Shown here piece after piece: positions 17,227-25,495 of a stretch of 64,000 nt of DNA. A program made the translations under genes and the position numbers. The stretch's first letter is position 1. The number at the start of each line of letters is the position of its first letter. The notes beneath the pieces are model-generated. The model was not told where the DNA came from. It worked only from the letters and a program-made list of their open reading frames with translations, and ran no database searches. This DNA is from M3007 sp046160625. GTDB taxonomy: Bacteria; Bacteroidota; Bacteroidia; Chitinophagales; Saprospiraceae. Location: NCBI GenBank assembly GCA_046160625.1, contig JBJXGZ010000005.1, forward strand, positions 1 to 64,000. Reading direction: 5' to 3'.

Positions 17227-18108
17227 ATGACATTGACCATTACGTCCGAAAATCCAAGGTTAAAAGTTATGGAAGCCATCGCCGATTATTTCGCAAACAT
17301 CCCCTCCTCGCACCGCAGCGCGATCTTGCTGGGCGGGCTTACGTTTTTTTTGCTCCTGGAGAGCGGCCTACCCTACTACCGCACTGTTTACAAAAAAGCG
17401 GCCCATACAGGTATCAACCTTTTCTTCACGCTCACCACGGTGCTGGTCAATTTTTTGATGGCCTTCATACTCTTGGGCACTGCGGATTGGGTGGTTGCCG
17501 AAAAAATCGGCATGCTGCAATGGATGCCCGAGATGCCACTTTGGCTGTTTTTTGTTGTAGGGTTGCTACTGATGGACCTAGTGGGTGCCTATTTCATTCA
17601 CTGGATAGAGCACCGGGTAAAATGGATGTGGCGGTTCCATCTCGTGCACCATACTGACCCGAATGTGGATACTACCACCGCCAACCGCCACCACCCGGGC
17701 GAGAGCGTTTTCCGCTTTGTTTTCACGACGATGGGGATCATCGTAGTGGGTGCACCGATCGGCCTGGTTTTTATGTACCAGTCGCTTTCTTTGATTTTTA
17801 CACAATTCAACCATGCAAATATTCAATTCCCAAAATGGCTTGATAATGCCTTGAGCTGGTTCATTGTCACCCCCGGAATGCACCGCGTACACCACCATTA
17901 TACATTGCCTTACACTGATACAAATTACGGCAATATTTTCTCTGTATGGGACCGTCTGTTTGGCACCTTTGCCAAAATGGACAACGACAAACTCGTGTTT
18001 GGTATAGACACGCACCCAGATCCCAAAGAGCATTCAAATGTGTGGGAATTGTTGAAGCTGCCTTTTTTAAAGTATCGTTCGCCGGTAGGAGGAAAGTTTG
18101 AGGAATGA
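17227..18108 (+). CDS. Sterol desaturase / fatty acid hydroxylase family protein
   Basis: The 293-residue membrane protein has about four helices and the full set of histidine boxes that bind a di-iron centre: 'HWIEHR', 'HLVHH', 'NRHH', and 'HRVHHHY' near 'PYTDTNYGNIFSVWDRLFGTF'. It should hydroxylate or desaturate a lipid in the inner membrane using oxygen; the substrate cannot be read. The start at 17227 is supported by a -7 box; 17269 is another candidate. It is followed by a long inverted repeat before rpsA, so it is probably transcribed alone. Confidence 0.9.
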   Translation: MTLTITSENPRLKVMEAIADYFANIPSSHRSAILLGGLTFFLLLESGLPYYRTVYKKAAHTGINLFFTLTTVLVNFLMAFILLGTADWVVAEKIGMLQWMPEMPLWLFFVVGLLLMDLVGAYFIHWIEHRVKWMWRFHLVHHTDPNVDTTTANRHHPGESVFRFVFTTMGIIVVGAPIGLVFMYQSLSLIFTQFNHANIQFPKWLDNALSWFIVTPGMHRVHHHYTLPYTDTNYGNIFSVWDRLFGTFAKMDNDKLVFGIDTHPDPKEHSNVWELLKLPFLKYRSPVGGKFEE

Positions 18109-18120
18109 GTTTTCCTCTGT

Positions 18121-18265
18121 TTGATTTACGGTTACTGGATTACATGATTGTTGATTTTTGATATGAAGGGCGATGTTATTATTTACTATGGACACACATC
18201 AGCCCTTGTCAATCTCACATACCTTCAAAAATCAACAATCATGTAATCCAGTAATCGTAAATCAA
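18121..18265. repeat. Inverted repeat, GATTACATGATTGTTGATTTTTGA family
   Basis: Two arms of about 41 bp (18121-18161 and 18225-18265) are nearly perfect inverted copies (ends TTGATTTACGGTTACTGGAT and ATCCAGTAATCGTAAATCAA) around a 63-bp spacer. It occupies most of the 356-bp gap before rpsA and sits upstream of the rpsA promoter. It could stop transcription from the hydroxylase gene. Confidence 0.85.
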
Positions 18266-18336
18266 AAAGTCTGGCCAAGTTGGCGCTGCCGCCCGAATAT
18301 TTTCGGACGTTTTTTATTTTCCAAAAAAAATAATGC

Positions 18337-18344
18337 TACCTTCG
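18337..18344 (+). promoter_or_regulatory. rpsA promoter -7 box
   Basis: TACCTTCG, preceded by A/T-rich tracts, is a form of the TAnnTTTG box common before highly expressed Bacteroidota genes. It predicts a start near 18351 and a 5' UTR of about 115 nt containing a pseudoknot. Confidence 0.55.
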
Positions 18345-18365
18345 CGCCCGCTTTTGAAAAAGCGA

Positions 18366-18396
18366 GGGGCAACAGCTTCGCCCCGAAGTGAAGCTG
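18366..18396 (+). ncRNA. Predicted H-type pseudoknot in the rpsA leader
   Basis: Stem 1 pairs GGGGC (18366-18370) with GCCCC (18380-18384). Its loop contains CAGCTTC (18373-18379), which pairs with GAAGCTG (18390-18396) downstream as stem 2. Loop 1 is 2 nt, the stems abut, and loop 3 is 5 nt: the classic H-type geometry. All 12 pairs are Watson-Crick. E. coli S1 is known to favour pseudoknot RNAs selected in vitro, and rpsA is autoregulated in E. coli, so feedback control by S1 is a reasonable inference. I cannot tell whether a described family covers it. Confidence 0.55.
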
Positions 18397-18464
18397 GCAA
18401 AAGGTTCACACCAAAAAAACTCCCCGTTCCGCCCACCAAGCGGTTGAAAACCAGACATTTTACT

Positions 18465-20867
18465 ATGTTACTCGACGACGAAAAAGACCCCATCCAAGAT
18501 CAAGAGGAGACTACCGGCACTCCCGAAACAGATCCATCCGCTGAACATGAGGTAGTAGCAGAATCTGAAGAAGCTGCCCCAGCAGTCGAAGCAGCTGCTG
18601 AAGATGCTGTACCAGCAGTCGAAGCAGCCGCTGAAGATGCTGTACCAGCAGTCGAAGCAGCCGCTGAAGATGCTGTACCAGCAGTCGAAGCAACTGCGGA
18701 AGAAACTGTACCAGCAGTCGAAGCAGCTGCTGAAGATGCTGTACCAGCAGTCGAAGCAGCCGCTGAAGATGCTGTACCAGCAGTCGAAGCAGCCGCGGAA
18801 GAAACTGTACCTGCAGTCGAAACAGCCGCTGAAGAAGCTGTACCTGCAGTCGAAGCAACTGCGGAAGACCACGTATCTGTAGCAGATGACGCTCCTGAAG
18901 CAATTGCTGAAGACGCTCCTGTTAAAGAAGCCCCCACCACCAAGAAAAGAACCCGCGGCACCAAAGTAACTGTTGCTGAAAGTGAAGAAGAAGTAGAAGC
19001 AATGCCAACCGCTGGCGCTTATGGCAAACGCCCTTCAGCTACTGATGAGGAAGAGGACGATGATGTTTCGCCCCTCCTAGAAACGCTTGCAGCCGAAACT
19101 GCATTTGACGATTTCAACTGGAACCTGGACAAGCGTGGAGCCATAGTTTACACCCAACAAGAAAGGGTTTCAATGCTCAAGTCTTACGACGCTGCATTGC
19201 ACCAAATCGAAGAAAACCAAGTCATAAAAGGCCGCGTTAGCTCAATCAGCGGCGGTGACGTGGTACTGGACATCAACTACAAAAGTGACGGCCTCATCGC
19301 CCTGAGCGAATTCCGCGACACGCCCAATCTCGCTCCTGGCGACGATGTAGAGGTATTCGTAGAAAGCCAGGAAGATAGCCAGGGCCAACTCGGCCTTTCG
19401 CGCCGCAAAGCAAAAATCCTCCGTGCCTGGGAAAGCATCGTAGATTCGTTCAAAAACGGCACCATCATCCGCGGTTCGGTTATCAGCAAAACCAAAGGTG
19501 GTCTTATCGTAGACTGCAACGGTCTCGAAACCTTCCTTCCCGGATCCCAGATCGACATCAAACCTGTATTGGACTATGACCAATACGTGGGCAAAATGAT
19601 GGAATTCAAAGTAGTGAAAGTCAATGAGCAGATCAAAAACGCAGTGGTTAGCCACAAAGCCTTGATCGAAAGCGACTTGGCTGAACAACGCGAACAAATC
19701 CTCGGCAGCCTCGAAAAAGGCCAGGTGCTCGAAGGCATCGTGAAGAACATCACCGATTTCGGTGCGTTCCTCGACCTCGGCGGCGTAGACGGTTTGCTTT
19801 ACATCACCGACATCTCCTGGGGCCGTATCAACCACCCAACCGACGTGCTTGCGCTCAACCAGCGTATCAACGTGGTGGTGCTCGATTTCGACGAACAAAA
19901 GAAACGTATCAGCCTCGGCCTCAAACAACTCACCCCACATCCTTGGGAGGTATTGTCGCCAGAAGTGGGCGAAGGTTCTACTGTTACCGGCAAAGTGGTC
20001 AACATCGAAGACTACGGCGCTTTTGTGGAAATCCAACCCGGCGTCGAAGGCCTTATCCACGTCAGCGAAATTACCTGGGGCAACCAAACGGTACACGCCA
20101 AGGAATTCTTCAAAATGGGTCAGGAAGTGGAAGCCAAAGTGGTCAGCATTGACCGTGGCGACCGCAAGATGTCCCTCTCTGTGAAGCAGTTGACCAACGA
20201 TCCATGGAGCGACATCGAAAGCCGCTTCCCTGTTGGAAGCCGTCATGACGGTATCGTGAAAAACATCACCAACTACGGCATTTTCGTTGAATTCGGCGAC
20301 GGAGTAGGCGGCATGGTGCACATCAGTGATCTTTCCTGGACCAAGCGTTACGCGCACCCAAGCGAGTTCACAAAGCCCGGCGCTCCGCTCGAAGTAGTCG
20401 TACTAAATATTGACAACGAAAAGCGTCAAATCAGCCTTGGTCACAAGCAAATCATGGAAAACCCGTGGGATGCTTTCGACAGCGTATTCCCTGTTGGTTC
20501 TTACCACGAGGCTACGGTGCTGAAACGCGACGACAAAGGCGCAACTTTCCAAATGCCACAAGGCATCGAAGCGTTTGCTCCGGCCAAGCACATTCGCAAG
20601 GATGACGGCAATTTGCTCGACGCTGGCGAAACTGTAACGGTAAAAGTCATCGAATTCAACAAAGATGACCGTCGCCTGCTTGTGTCGCACACGCGCTACC
20701 TCGAGGATTTGAAGTACAAAGCTGAAGCAGCCGTGAAAGCCGAGCGCATCAAGGAAGAAGGCGAAAATCAAGCCGCCATCGTTGACGTGCAGAAAAAGGT
20801 AGAAAAAGAAACCCTTGGGGATCTTTCTATCCTGGCTCAATTGCGCGAGCAGCTGGAGAACAAGTAA
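18465..20867 (+). CDS. rpsA: 30S ribosomal protein S1
   Basis: The 800-residue protein carries six S1 RNA-binding domains (about residues 250-745), including the highly conserved 'VKNITDFGAFLDLGGVDGLLYITDISWGR' region with its repeats in domains 3-5. It binds mRNA on the small subunit during initiation. The first 245 residues are an acidic Ala/Glu/Val extension built from nine 11-residue repeats (pattern EAAAEDAVPAV, 33 bp each, about 18585-18885) followed by a basic patch 'KKRTRGTK' and another acidic run. The ATG at 18465 was chosen because an upstream in-frame start would translate the pseudoknot leader. A strong terminator follows. Confidence 0.93.
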   Translation: MLLDDEKDPIQDQEETTGTPETDPSAEHEVVAESEEAAPAVEAAAEDAVPAVEAAAEDAVPAVEAAAEDAVPAVEATAEETVPAVEAAAEDAVPAVEAAAEDAVPAVEAAAEETVPAVETAAEEAVPAVEATAEDHVSVADDAPEAIAEDAPVKEAPTTKKRTRGTKVTVAESEEEVEAMPTAGAYGKRPSATDEEEDDDVSPLLETLAAETAFDDFNWNLDKRGAIVYTQQERVSMLKSYDAALHQIEENQVIKGRVSSISGGDVVLDINYKSDGLIALSEFRDTPNLAPGDDVEVFVESQEDSQGQLGLSRRKAKILRAWESIVDSFKNGTIIRGSVISKTKGGLIVDCNGLETFLPGSQIDIKPVLDYDQYVGKMMEFKVVKVNEQIKNAVVSHKALIESDLAEQREQILGSLEKGQVLEGIVKNITDFGAFLDLGGVDGLLYITDISWGRINHPTDVLALNQRINVVVLDFDEQKKRISLGLKQLTPHPWEVLSPEVGEGSTVTGKVVNIEDYGAFVEIQPGVEGLIHVSEITWGNQTVHAKEFFKMGQEVEAKVVSIDRGDRKMSLSVKQLTNDPWSDIESRFPVGSRHDGIVKNITNYGIFVEFGDGVGGMVHISDLSWTKRYAHPSEFTKPGAPLEVVVLNIDNEKRQISLGHKQIMENPWDAFDSVFPVGSYHEATVLKRDDKGATFQMPQGIEAFAPAKHIRKDDGNLLDAGETVTVKVIEFNKDDRRLLVSHTRYLEDLKYKAEAAVKAERIKEEGENQAAIVDVQKKVEKETLGDLSILAQLREQLENK
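18586..18885 (+). repeat. 33-bp tandem repeat in the rpsA N-terminal region
   Basis: Nine in-frame units of 33 bp (GTCGAAGCAGCTGCTGAAGA-type start) encode EAAAEDAVPAV variants. Several units differ at only a few bases, while others swap GAAGATGCT for GAAGAAACT as blocks, which points to slippage or unequal recombination. The repeat number may differ between strains. Confidence 0.9.
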
Positions 20868-20945
20868 TCAGATTGATCCGATTGGTTTGATTGGTTCGAT
20901 TGCTCGATTACTAAAAATCGGATCGATCGAAAAATCGTCTTAATC
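20868..20945. repeat. GATTnGATT inverted repeat, left of rpsA terminator
   Basis: Units such as GATTGATCCGATTGG and GGTTCGATTGCTCGATTA are followed by inverted units (ATCGGATCGATCGAAAAATC). Same family as 4787-4879. It begins right after the rpsA stop codon. Confidence 0.7.
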
Positions 20946-20959
20946 GAAAATAGGAATAG

Positions 20960-20999
20960 AATCCCCCGCTCCCATGTTTTGGGAAGCGGGGGATTTTTG
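20960..20999 (+). terminator. rpsA terminator
   Basis: AATCCCCCGCTCCC and GGGAAGCGGGGGATT flank a short loop and are followed by TTTTTG TTTTT. This is a strong intrinsic terminator about 95 bp after rpsA. Confidence 0.88.
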
Positions 21000-21030
21000 T
21001 TTTTAGCAAATTTCTACCTTTGACCCAAGA

Positions 21031-21178
21031 GATTGATTCGATTGAGTCGATTATTCGATTGAGTCGATTATTCGATTGAGTCGATTAACCCGATTGATTT
21101 GATTGGAATATCGGAATCGAATAATCGAATAATCGAATCAATCCAATAATCGAATCAATCGTCTCAATCGAATCAATT
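21031..21178. repeat. GATTnGATT repeat cluster abutting the BrkB gene
   Basis: The left part is three direct copies of a 21-bp unit (CGATTGAGTCGATTATT type); the right part is the inverted unit (AATCGAATAATCGAATCAATC), repeated. It runs up to the GTG start of the next gene, so the promoter of that gene must lie within or before the repeat. With the copy at 20868 and the terminator it fills the 311-bp gap. Confidence 0.75.
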
Positions 21179-22156
21179 GTGCAGCGCCTCAATATCCTCC
21201 CACGCATCCTCCATTATTTCACCCACCACCCCCTGTGGTTGAGGTTTTTGGAATGGACAAAAACGCACTCTTTGCCTGGGCTGAATCGGATCCCGCTGTA
21301 CAACCTGGCGATCTTTATTTATGATGAGGTCAATGAAGACACCCTTATCACGCGGGCCAACAGTATGGCGTTCAGTTTTTTTCTTTCCATATTCCCTGGC
21401 CTTATCATGCTGATTTCGCTGTTGCCGTATTTTCCAATCAGTATGGATTTATTTGGAACGCTGCAAGATTCCATTAAACAGATCATGCCGGGCAGCGCAG
21501 GCGATATGATTTTCGAGACTATCAAGAATATTGCCACGATCCCACGCGAGGGACTGTTGTCGTTCGGTTTTTTACTTGCTATTTGGTTCTCCTCCAACGG
21601 CATGATGTCCATGATGAGCGGATTAGAAAAAGACTACCCTACGACTTTTAAACAACGTGGTGGTTTTCGCAAACGCCTGATTTCCATTCAATTGACCTTT
21701 TTGGTAGCCTTGGTTTTGGTAGCCTCCATGCTCCTCATCATAATGGGGAATACGATTTTAGGATTTATTTTTGAGTATATCAGGGTGGATTACCTTACCG
21801 AAATTGCTTTTTCCATACTCCGATGGCTGGCAGTATTCGTGTTGTTCTACAGCACTTTTTCCACCATCTACCGTTTTGGCTCTTCCACCTGGCGACCTAT
21901 CCCGTTTTTCAACTCCGGCGCGATGCTCGCGATGTTGCTATCCATCCTCACTTCCTGGGGGTTTTCCTTTTACGTGGACAATTTTGGCAGCTACAACAAA
22001 CTGTATGGCTCCATCGGAACACTCATTGTGCTCATGATCTGGATACAATTGAATTGTATGATCCTGCTCATCGGCTTTGAACTCAACGCAGGTATTGCAG
22101 TATTGCGCGACAGGAGGCAGGCGATTAAAGAGGAGGTGGAGATTTCGGGGAATTGA
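21179..22156 (+). CDS. YihY/BrkB family inner-membrane protein
   Basis: The 325-residue protein has six predicted helices and the family motifs: 'NSMAFSFFLSIFPGLIMLISL' near residue 62, and the late 'SYNKLYGSIGTLIVLMIWIQLNCMILLIGFELNAGI'. The family (once called ribonuclease BN) is of uncertain function; export or membrane integrity roles have been suggested. The start is a GTG at 21179 directly beside a repeat cluster. The stop codon TGA lies inside the left arm of the next inverted repeat, so the C-terminal end may have been set by that insertion. Confidence 0.87.
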   Translation: MQRLNILPRILHYFTHHPLWLRFLEWTKTHSLPGLNRIPLYNLAIFIYDEVNEDTLITRANSMAFSFFLSIFPGLIMLISLLPYFPISMDLFGTLQDSIKQIMPGSAGDMIFETIKNIATIPREGLLSFGFLLAIWFSSNGMMSMMSGLEKDYPTTFKQRGGFRKRLISIQLTFLVALVLVASMLLIIMGNTILGFIFEYIRVDYLTEIAFSILRWLAVFVLFYSTFSTIYRFGSSTWRPIPFFNSGAMLAMLLSILTSWGFSFYVDNFGSYNKLYGSIGTLIVLMIWIQLNCMILLIGFELNAGIAVLRDRRQAIKEEVEISGN

Positions 22157-22235
22157 AACACAAAAGGCACATAAGGACACAAAAGGTCGAATCGTGCTGC
22201 TTTTGTGTCCTTATGTGCCTTTTGTGTTTCAAATT
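22151..22235. repeat. Inverted repeat, CACAAAAGGCACATAAGGACAC family
   Basis: Two 33-bp arms (TTGAAACACAAAAGGCACAT... at 22153 and the exact inverse ending ...TGTGTTTCAA at 22232) surround a 14-bp spacer. It overlaps the last codons of the BrkB gene, supplying its TGA stop, and could act as a hairpin terminator. Confidence 0.85.
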
Positions 22236-22292
22236 ACGATTAGAATATGCCACGCTTTTAAACCTTTCTGCCACACCCGCGTTTTCCGCCAC

Positions 22293-23786
22293 ATGATAGA
22301 TGTTCAGAAAATCCGTACGCTCGGAGACTTGAAAAAAAGCGGCTACCAGCCCCGCTCCATCAAAGACGAACTCCGCGCCAACCTCCTTCAAAAAATTCAC
22401 AGCAAGGCCGATATTTTCCCTGGCATCTTTGGTTTTGACGATACCGTGCTGCCCGATGTGGAACGCGCCGTGCTCAGTCGCCACAACATCCTGCTGCTCG
22501 GCTTGCGCGGTCAAGCCAAAACACGCATCGCCCGAATGCTCGTCAACCTTCTGGACGAATACATCCCCGTAGTGGCCGGCAGCGAACTCAACGACGACCC
22601 GCTCGCACCCATCAGTCGCTGGGCCAAGGATTTAATCACAGAAAAAGGCGACGATACCCCTATTGATTGGTTGCAACGCGACGAACGTTATATCGAAAAA
22701 TTGGCTACTCCCGACGTGAGTGTCGCCGATCTGGTAGGCGATGTGGACCCGATCAAAGCCGCCAATCTTCGCTTACCCTATTCGGATGAACGCGTGATTC
22801 ACTTCGGCTTGATTCCGCGTGCGCACCGTTGTTTGTTCGTTATCAATGAGTTGCCTGACCTTCAGGCGCGTATTCAGGTGTCGCTTTTCAATGTGCTTCA
22901 GGAAGGCGATATGCAAATCCGAGGATTTAAACTGCGGCTGCCACTTGATGTGGAATTCATATTCACCGCCAACCCGGAAGACTATACCAACCGGGGCAGC
23001 ATCATAACTCCCCTCAAAGACCGCATCGAAAGCCAGATCACCACGCACTACCCTACCGAGATCGAAATCGGGCGAAAAATTACCGAGCAAGAAGCCCGTA
23101 TTGGCAAGGAACAACGCAACAATATACAGGTGCCCGATGTGCTGAAAGACCTGATCGAAGAAATCGCTTTTGCTGCAAGGGATTCGGAATTTGTGGACAA
23201 AAAAAGCGGGGTGAGCGCGCGTCTTACGATTGCTGCTTATGAAAACCTATACTCTGCCGCAGAACGCAGGATGCTTCGCAATGGGGAAAAGAAAACCACT
23301 GCCCGCATCACCGACTTTTGGGGTGTGGTGCCCGCTATTACGGGCAAAGTTGAAATGGTGTACGAAGGCGAACAGGAAGGCCCTCATGCTGTGGCGCTGC
23401 ATCTTATCGGACAAGCGGTCAAAAAGGTGTTTTTGCAATATTTCCCCAACCCCAACAAGCTGAAAAAAGGTCAGGAACGTGATCCTTACGGCGTGTTGAA
23501 AGCCTGGTTTTCAGCGGGGAATGTGGTAGATTTGATGACAGAGTTGGATGCCAAAAAATTCAGCCAAATACTGGAAGGGGTGGCAGGTCTGAAGAAAATA
23601 GTGGAAGAATCCAAAACGTCCAATACCGAATTGCAGACCTATATGGAACTGGTGCTGCACGGCCTCTCTGAATTCGATGTGCTGAGCAAATCGTTTGTGC
23701 AGACACGCTGGGTGTTCAAAGACCACCTGACAGGGGCGATGGATGAGGACGGGGATGATACGGATTTGAGGGGGATGTTTAATTGA
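22293..23786 (+). CDS. AAA+ ATPase related to MoxR / magnesium chelatase subunit I
   Basis: The 497-residue protein has an AAA+ core: Walker A variant 'LLGLRGQAKTRIAR' (about residue 68), Walker B 'CLFVINELPDL' (about 180), sensor 1 'VEFIFTANPEDYTNRGSIITPLKDR' and an arginine-rich sensor region. The remainder is helical. In Bacteroidota such proteins are labelled magnesium chelatase or MoxR-like and often pair with a VWA protein, but none is next to it here. MoxR-type ATPases remodel protein complexes in the cytoplasm. The ATG at 22293 was chosen because upstream codons come from the inverted repeat. Confidence 0.82.
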   Translation: MIDVQKIRTLGDLKKSGYQPRSIKDELRANLLQKIHSKADIFPGIFGFDDTVLPDVERAVLSRHNILLLGLRGQAKTRIARMLVNLLDEYIPVVAGSELNDDPLAPISRWAKDLITEKGDDTPIDWLQRDERYIEKLATPDVSVADLVGDVDPIKAANLRLPYSDERVIHFGLIPRAHRCLFVINELPDLQARIQVSLFNVLQEGDMQIRGFKLRLPLDVEFIFTANPEDYTNRGSIITPLKDRIESQITTHYPTEIEIGRKITEQEARIGKEQRNNIQVPDVLKDLIEEIAFAARDSEFVDKKSGVSARLTIAAYENLYSAAERRMLRNGEKKTTARITDFWGVVPAITGKVEMVYEGEQEGPHAVALHLIGQAVKKVFLQYFPNPNKLKKGQERDPYGVLKAWFSAGNVVDLMTELDAKKFSQILEGVAGLKKIVEESKTSNTELQTYMELVLHGLSEFDVLSKSFVQTRWVFKDHLTGAMDEDGDDTDLRGMFN

Positions 23787-23903
23787 AATTCTCCGCATAG
23801 TGGAACTCCCCCGCCATTTACCGAGTTTTGTGCCCGGCTTGAAGGCATAGCGTGTCTGAGGCTTTCTTACCGATTGCGCGAAGTGAATTTCGCGCCACCA
23901 TTT

Positions 23904-24860
23904 ATGCAAATAGGAACCGTTATAAAATCCACGGGCAGTTGGTACAATGTCCGCCTCAACGTCAGCGGCCAGGAACTGAAATGCCGCATCGTCGGCAAAT
24001 TCCGGCTCGACGACATTCCCCTCACCAACCCGGTGGGCGTGGGAGATCAGGTGGAAGTACACCCTGAAGGCGCGGCGGAGGGCCTTATCAAAAAAATACT
24101 CCCGCGCCGCAACTACGTCATACGCCAATCGCCGCGCCGAAAACACGACCTCCACCTGCTCGCTGCCAATATTGACCAGGCAATACTGATCGTCACCGTC
24201 GTAGAGCCTATGCTCAAACCCGGCTTTATTGACCGGTTCATTGTCATGATCGAACGCGACGATATACCCGTCACCATTGTGTTCAACAAAGCCGATTTGT
24301 ACGACCAAAAGGATATGGAGCGGTTTCAGGAGATGAAGGATTTGTACGAAACGATTGGCTATCCCTGCCTGCTTACCTCTGTAATCACCGGACAAGGTTT
24401 GGAGGAATTGAGAACCATCCTTAAAGACAAAACCACCCTTATGAGTGGCCAATCGGGCGTTGGCAAAAGCACCCTTGTGAATGCCATTCAACCTCAACTT
24501 GAGCTACGCACAGGAGAAATCAGCGGTTACTCCGGCAAAGGCCAGCATACCACCACCTTCGCCGAAATGTTCCCGCTCAGTTTTGGCGGCAATCTTATTG
24601 ACACGCCGGGCATCAAGGTATTGGGCTTCAACTACAAAGACAAAACCAATATCGCCCACAGTTTCCGCGAATTCTTCAAACTTTCGCCCCAATGCCGTTT
24701 TGGCGGTGCATGCCTCCACCAAACCGAACCCGGTTGCGCCGTACAGGCTGCGCTCGAACGCGGCGAAGTCAGCGAGTTACGCTACACCCACTACCTCACC
24801 CTTCTGGAAGAAGTGGACGAGCAGAATTATTGGGACCGGAAAAAAGTAGGCATGAAATGA
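23904..24860 (+). CDS. rsgA: Small-subunit-dependent GTPase RsgA
   Basis: The 318-residue protein has an OB fold (residues 1-75), a circularly permuted GTPase domain (G4 'NKAD', then G1 'GQSGVGKST', then G3 'DTPG') and a C-terminal zinc knuckle ('CRFGGACLHQTEPGCAV'). It tests and matures the 30S subunit. The ATG at 23904 ('MQIGTVIKSTGSWYNV') is the usual start; a hairpin GCGCGAA-GTGAA-TTTCGCGC lies 8 bp upstream and may affect initiation. Its TGA overlaps the ATG of the nudix gene (ATGA), which indicates coupled translation. Confidence 0.95.
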   Translation: MQIGTVIKSTGSWYNVRLNVSGQELKCRIVGKFRLDDIPLTNPVGVGDQVEVHPEGAAEGLIKKILPRRNYVIRQSPRRKHDLHLLAANIDQAILIVTVVEPMLKPGFIDRFIVMIERDDIPVTIVFNKADLYDQKDMERFQEMKDLYETIGYPCLLTSVITGQGLEELRTILKDKTTLMSGQSGVGKSTLVNAIQPQLELRTGEISGYSGKGQHTTTFAEMFPLSFGGNLIDTPGIKVLGFNYKDKTNIAHSFREFFKLSPQCRFGGACLHQTEPGCAVQAALERGEVSELRYTHYLTLLEEVDEQNYWDRKKVGMK

Positions 24861-25495
24861 CAGACACCCATACATTCATCCAAACGCTTCGCGAACGGTT
24901 GGCCGCGCCGCTACCTGGTCGCGAAGCCCAGTTCAAAATGGCATTTGCCCACCGCGTGGAAGAACTCCAGCGCAGGCTCAATCCACCCGACGACGCCAAA
25001 ACGGCTTGCGTACTCCTTGCACTTTGGCAAGAACTTGATGTCTGGCACACTGCGCTTATTCGACGCACCGAGAATCCCCGTGATCGTCACAGCGGGCAAA
25101 TCAGTTTCCCCGGTGGGCGGCACGACGAGGGCGACGGCAGCTTTGTCTACACGGCCCTTCGCGAAGCAAATGAGGAAATCGGCATTTTGCCCAAACAAGT
25201 GGAGGTTTTGGGAGAAATGACCGATCTCTACATTCCTGTCAGCAATTTTGTGGTGCGCCCGTTTGTGGGATTGCTTACAGAACCTCCTGCATTCCAATTG
25301 CAGCCCGGAGAAGTCGAACAGGTGTTCGTGCCTACACTGACACATTTTCAAGACCCCGCCTCGCGCAGCACCGCAGATGTCATGGTAGGTGGGCAATTAT
25401 TGGTAAGAGAAGTACCTTGTTTTATGGTCGAAGACCGCCCGGTTTGGGGGGCTACGGCAATGATTCTTTCCGAATTTTTAGCATTGATTTCCTGA
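24857..25495 (+). CDS. Nudix hydrolase, CoA-pyrophosphatase type
   Basis: The 212-residue protein has the Nudix box 'GGRHDEGDGSFVYTALREANEEIGI' region (GX5EX7REVXEEXGU pattern) preceded by 'RHSGQISFPGG', the signature of the NudL-like CoA pyrophosphatase branch. It should split CoA or derivatives to 4'-phosphopantetheine and 3',5'-ADP. It overlaps rsgA by 4 bp and pabB by 1 bp (TGATG), so the three genes form a coupled operon. Confidence 0.9.
   Translation: MTDTHTFIQTLRERLAAPLPGREAQFKMAFAHRVEELQRRLNPPDDAKTACVLLALWQELDVWHTALIRRTENPRDRHSGQISFPGGRHDEGDGSFVYTALREANEEIGILPKQVEVLGEMTDLYIPVSNFVVRPFVGLLTEPPAFQLQPGEVEQVFVPTLTHFQDPASRSTADVMVGGQLLVREVPCFMVEDRPVWGATAMILSEFLALIS

Noticed and set aside
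18586..18885. CRISPR-like array
   Set aside because: Repeats are contiguous, in frame and coding, with no spacers.
19242..20357. Long open frame antisense to rpsA (371 codons)
   Set aside because: It is the complement of strongly biased rpsA codons and has no signal, motif or promoter.
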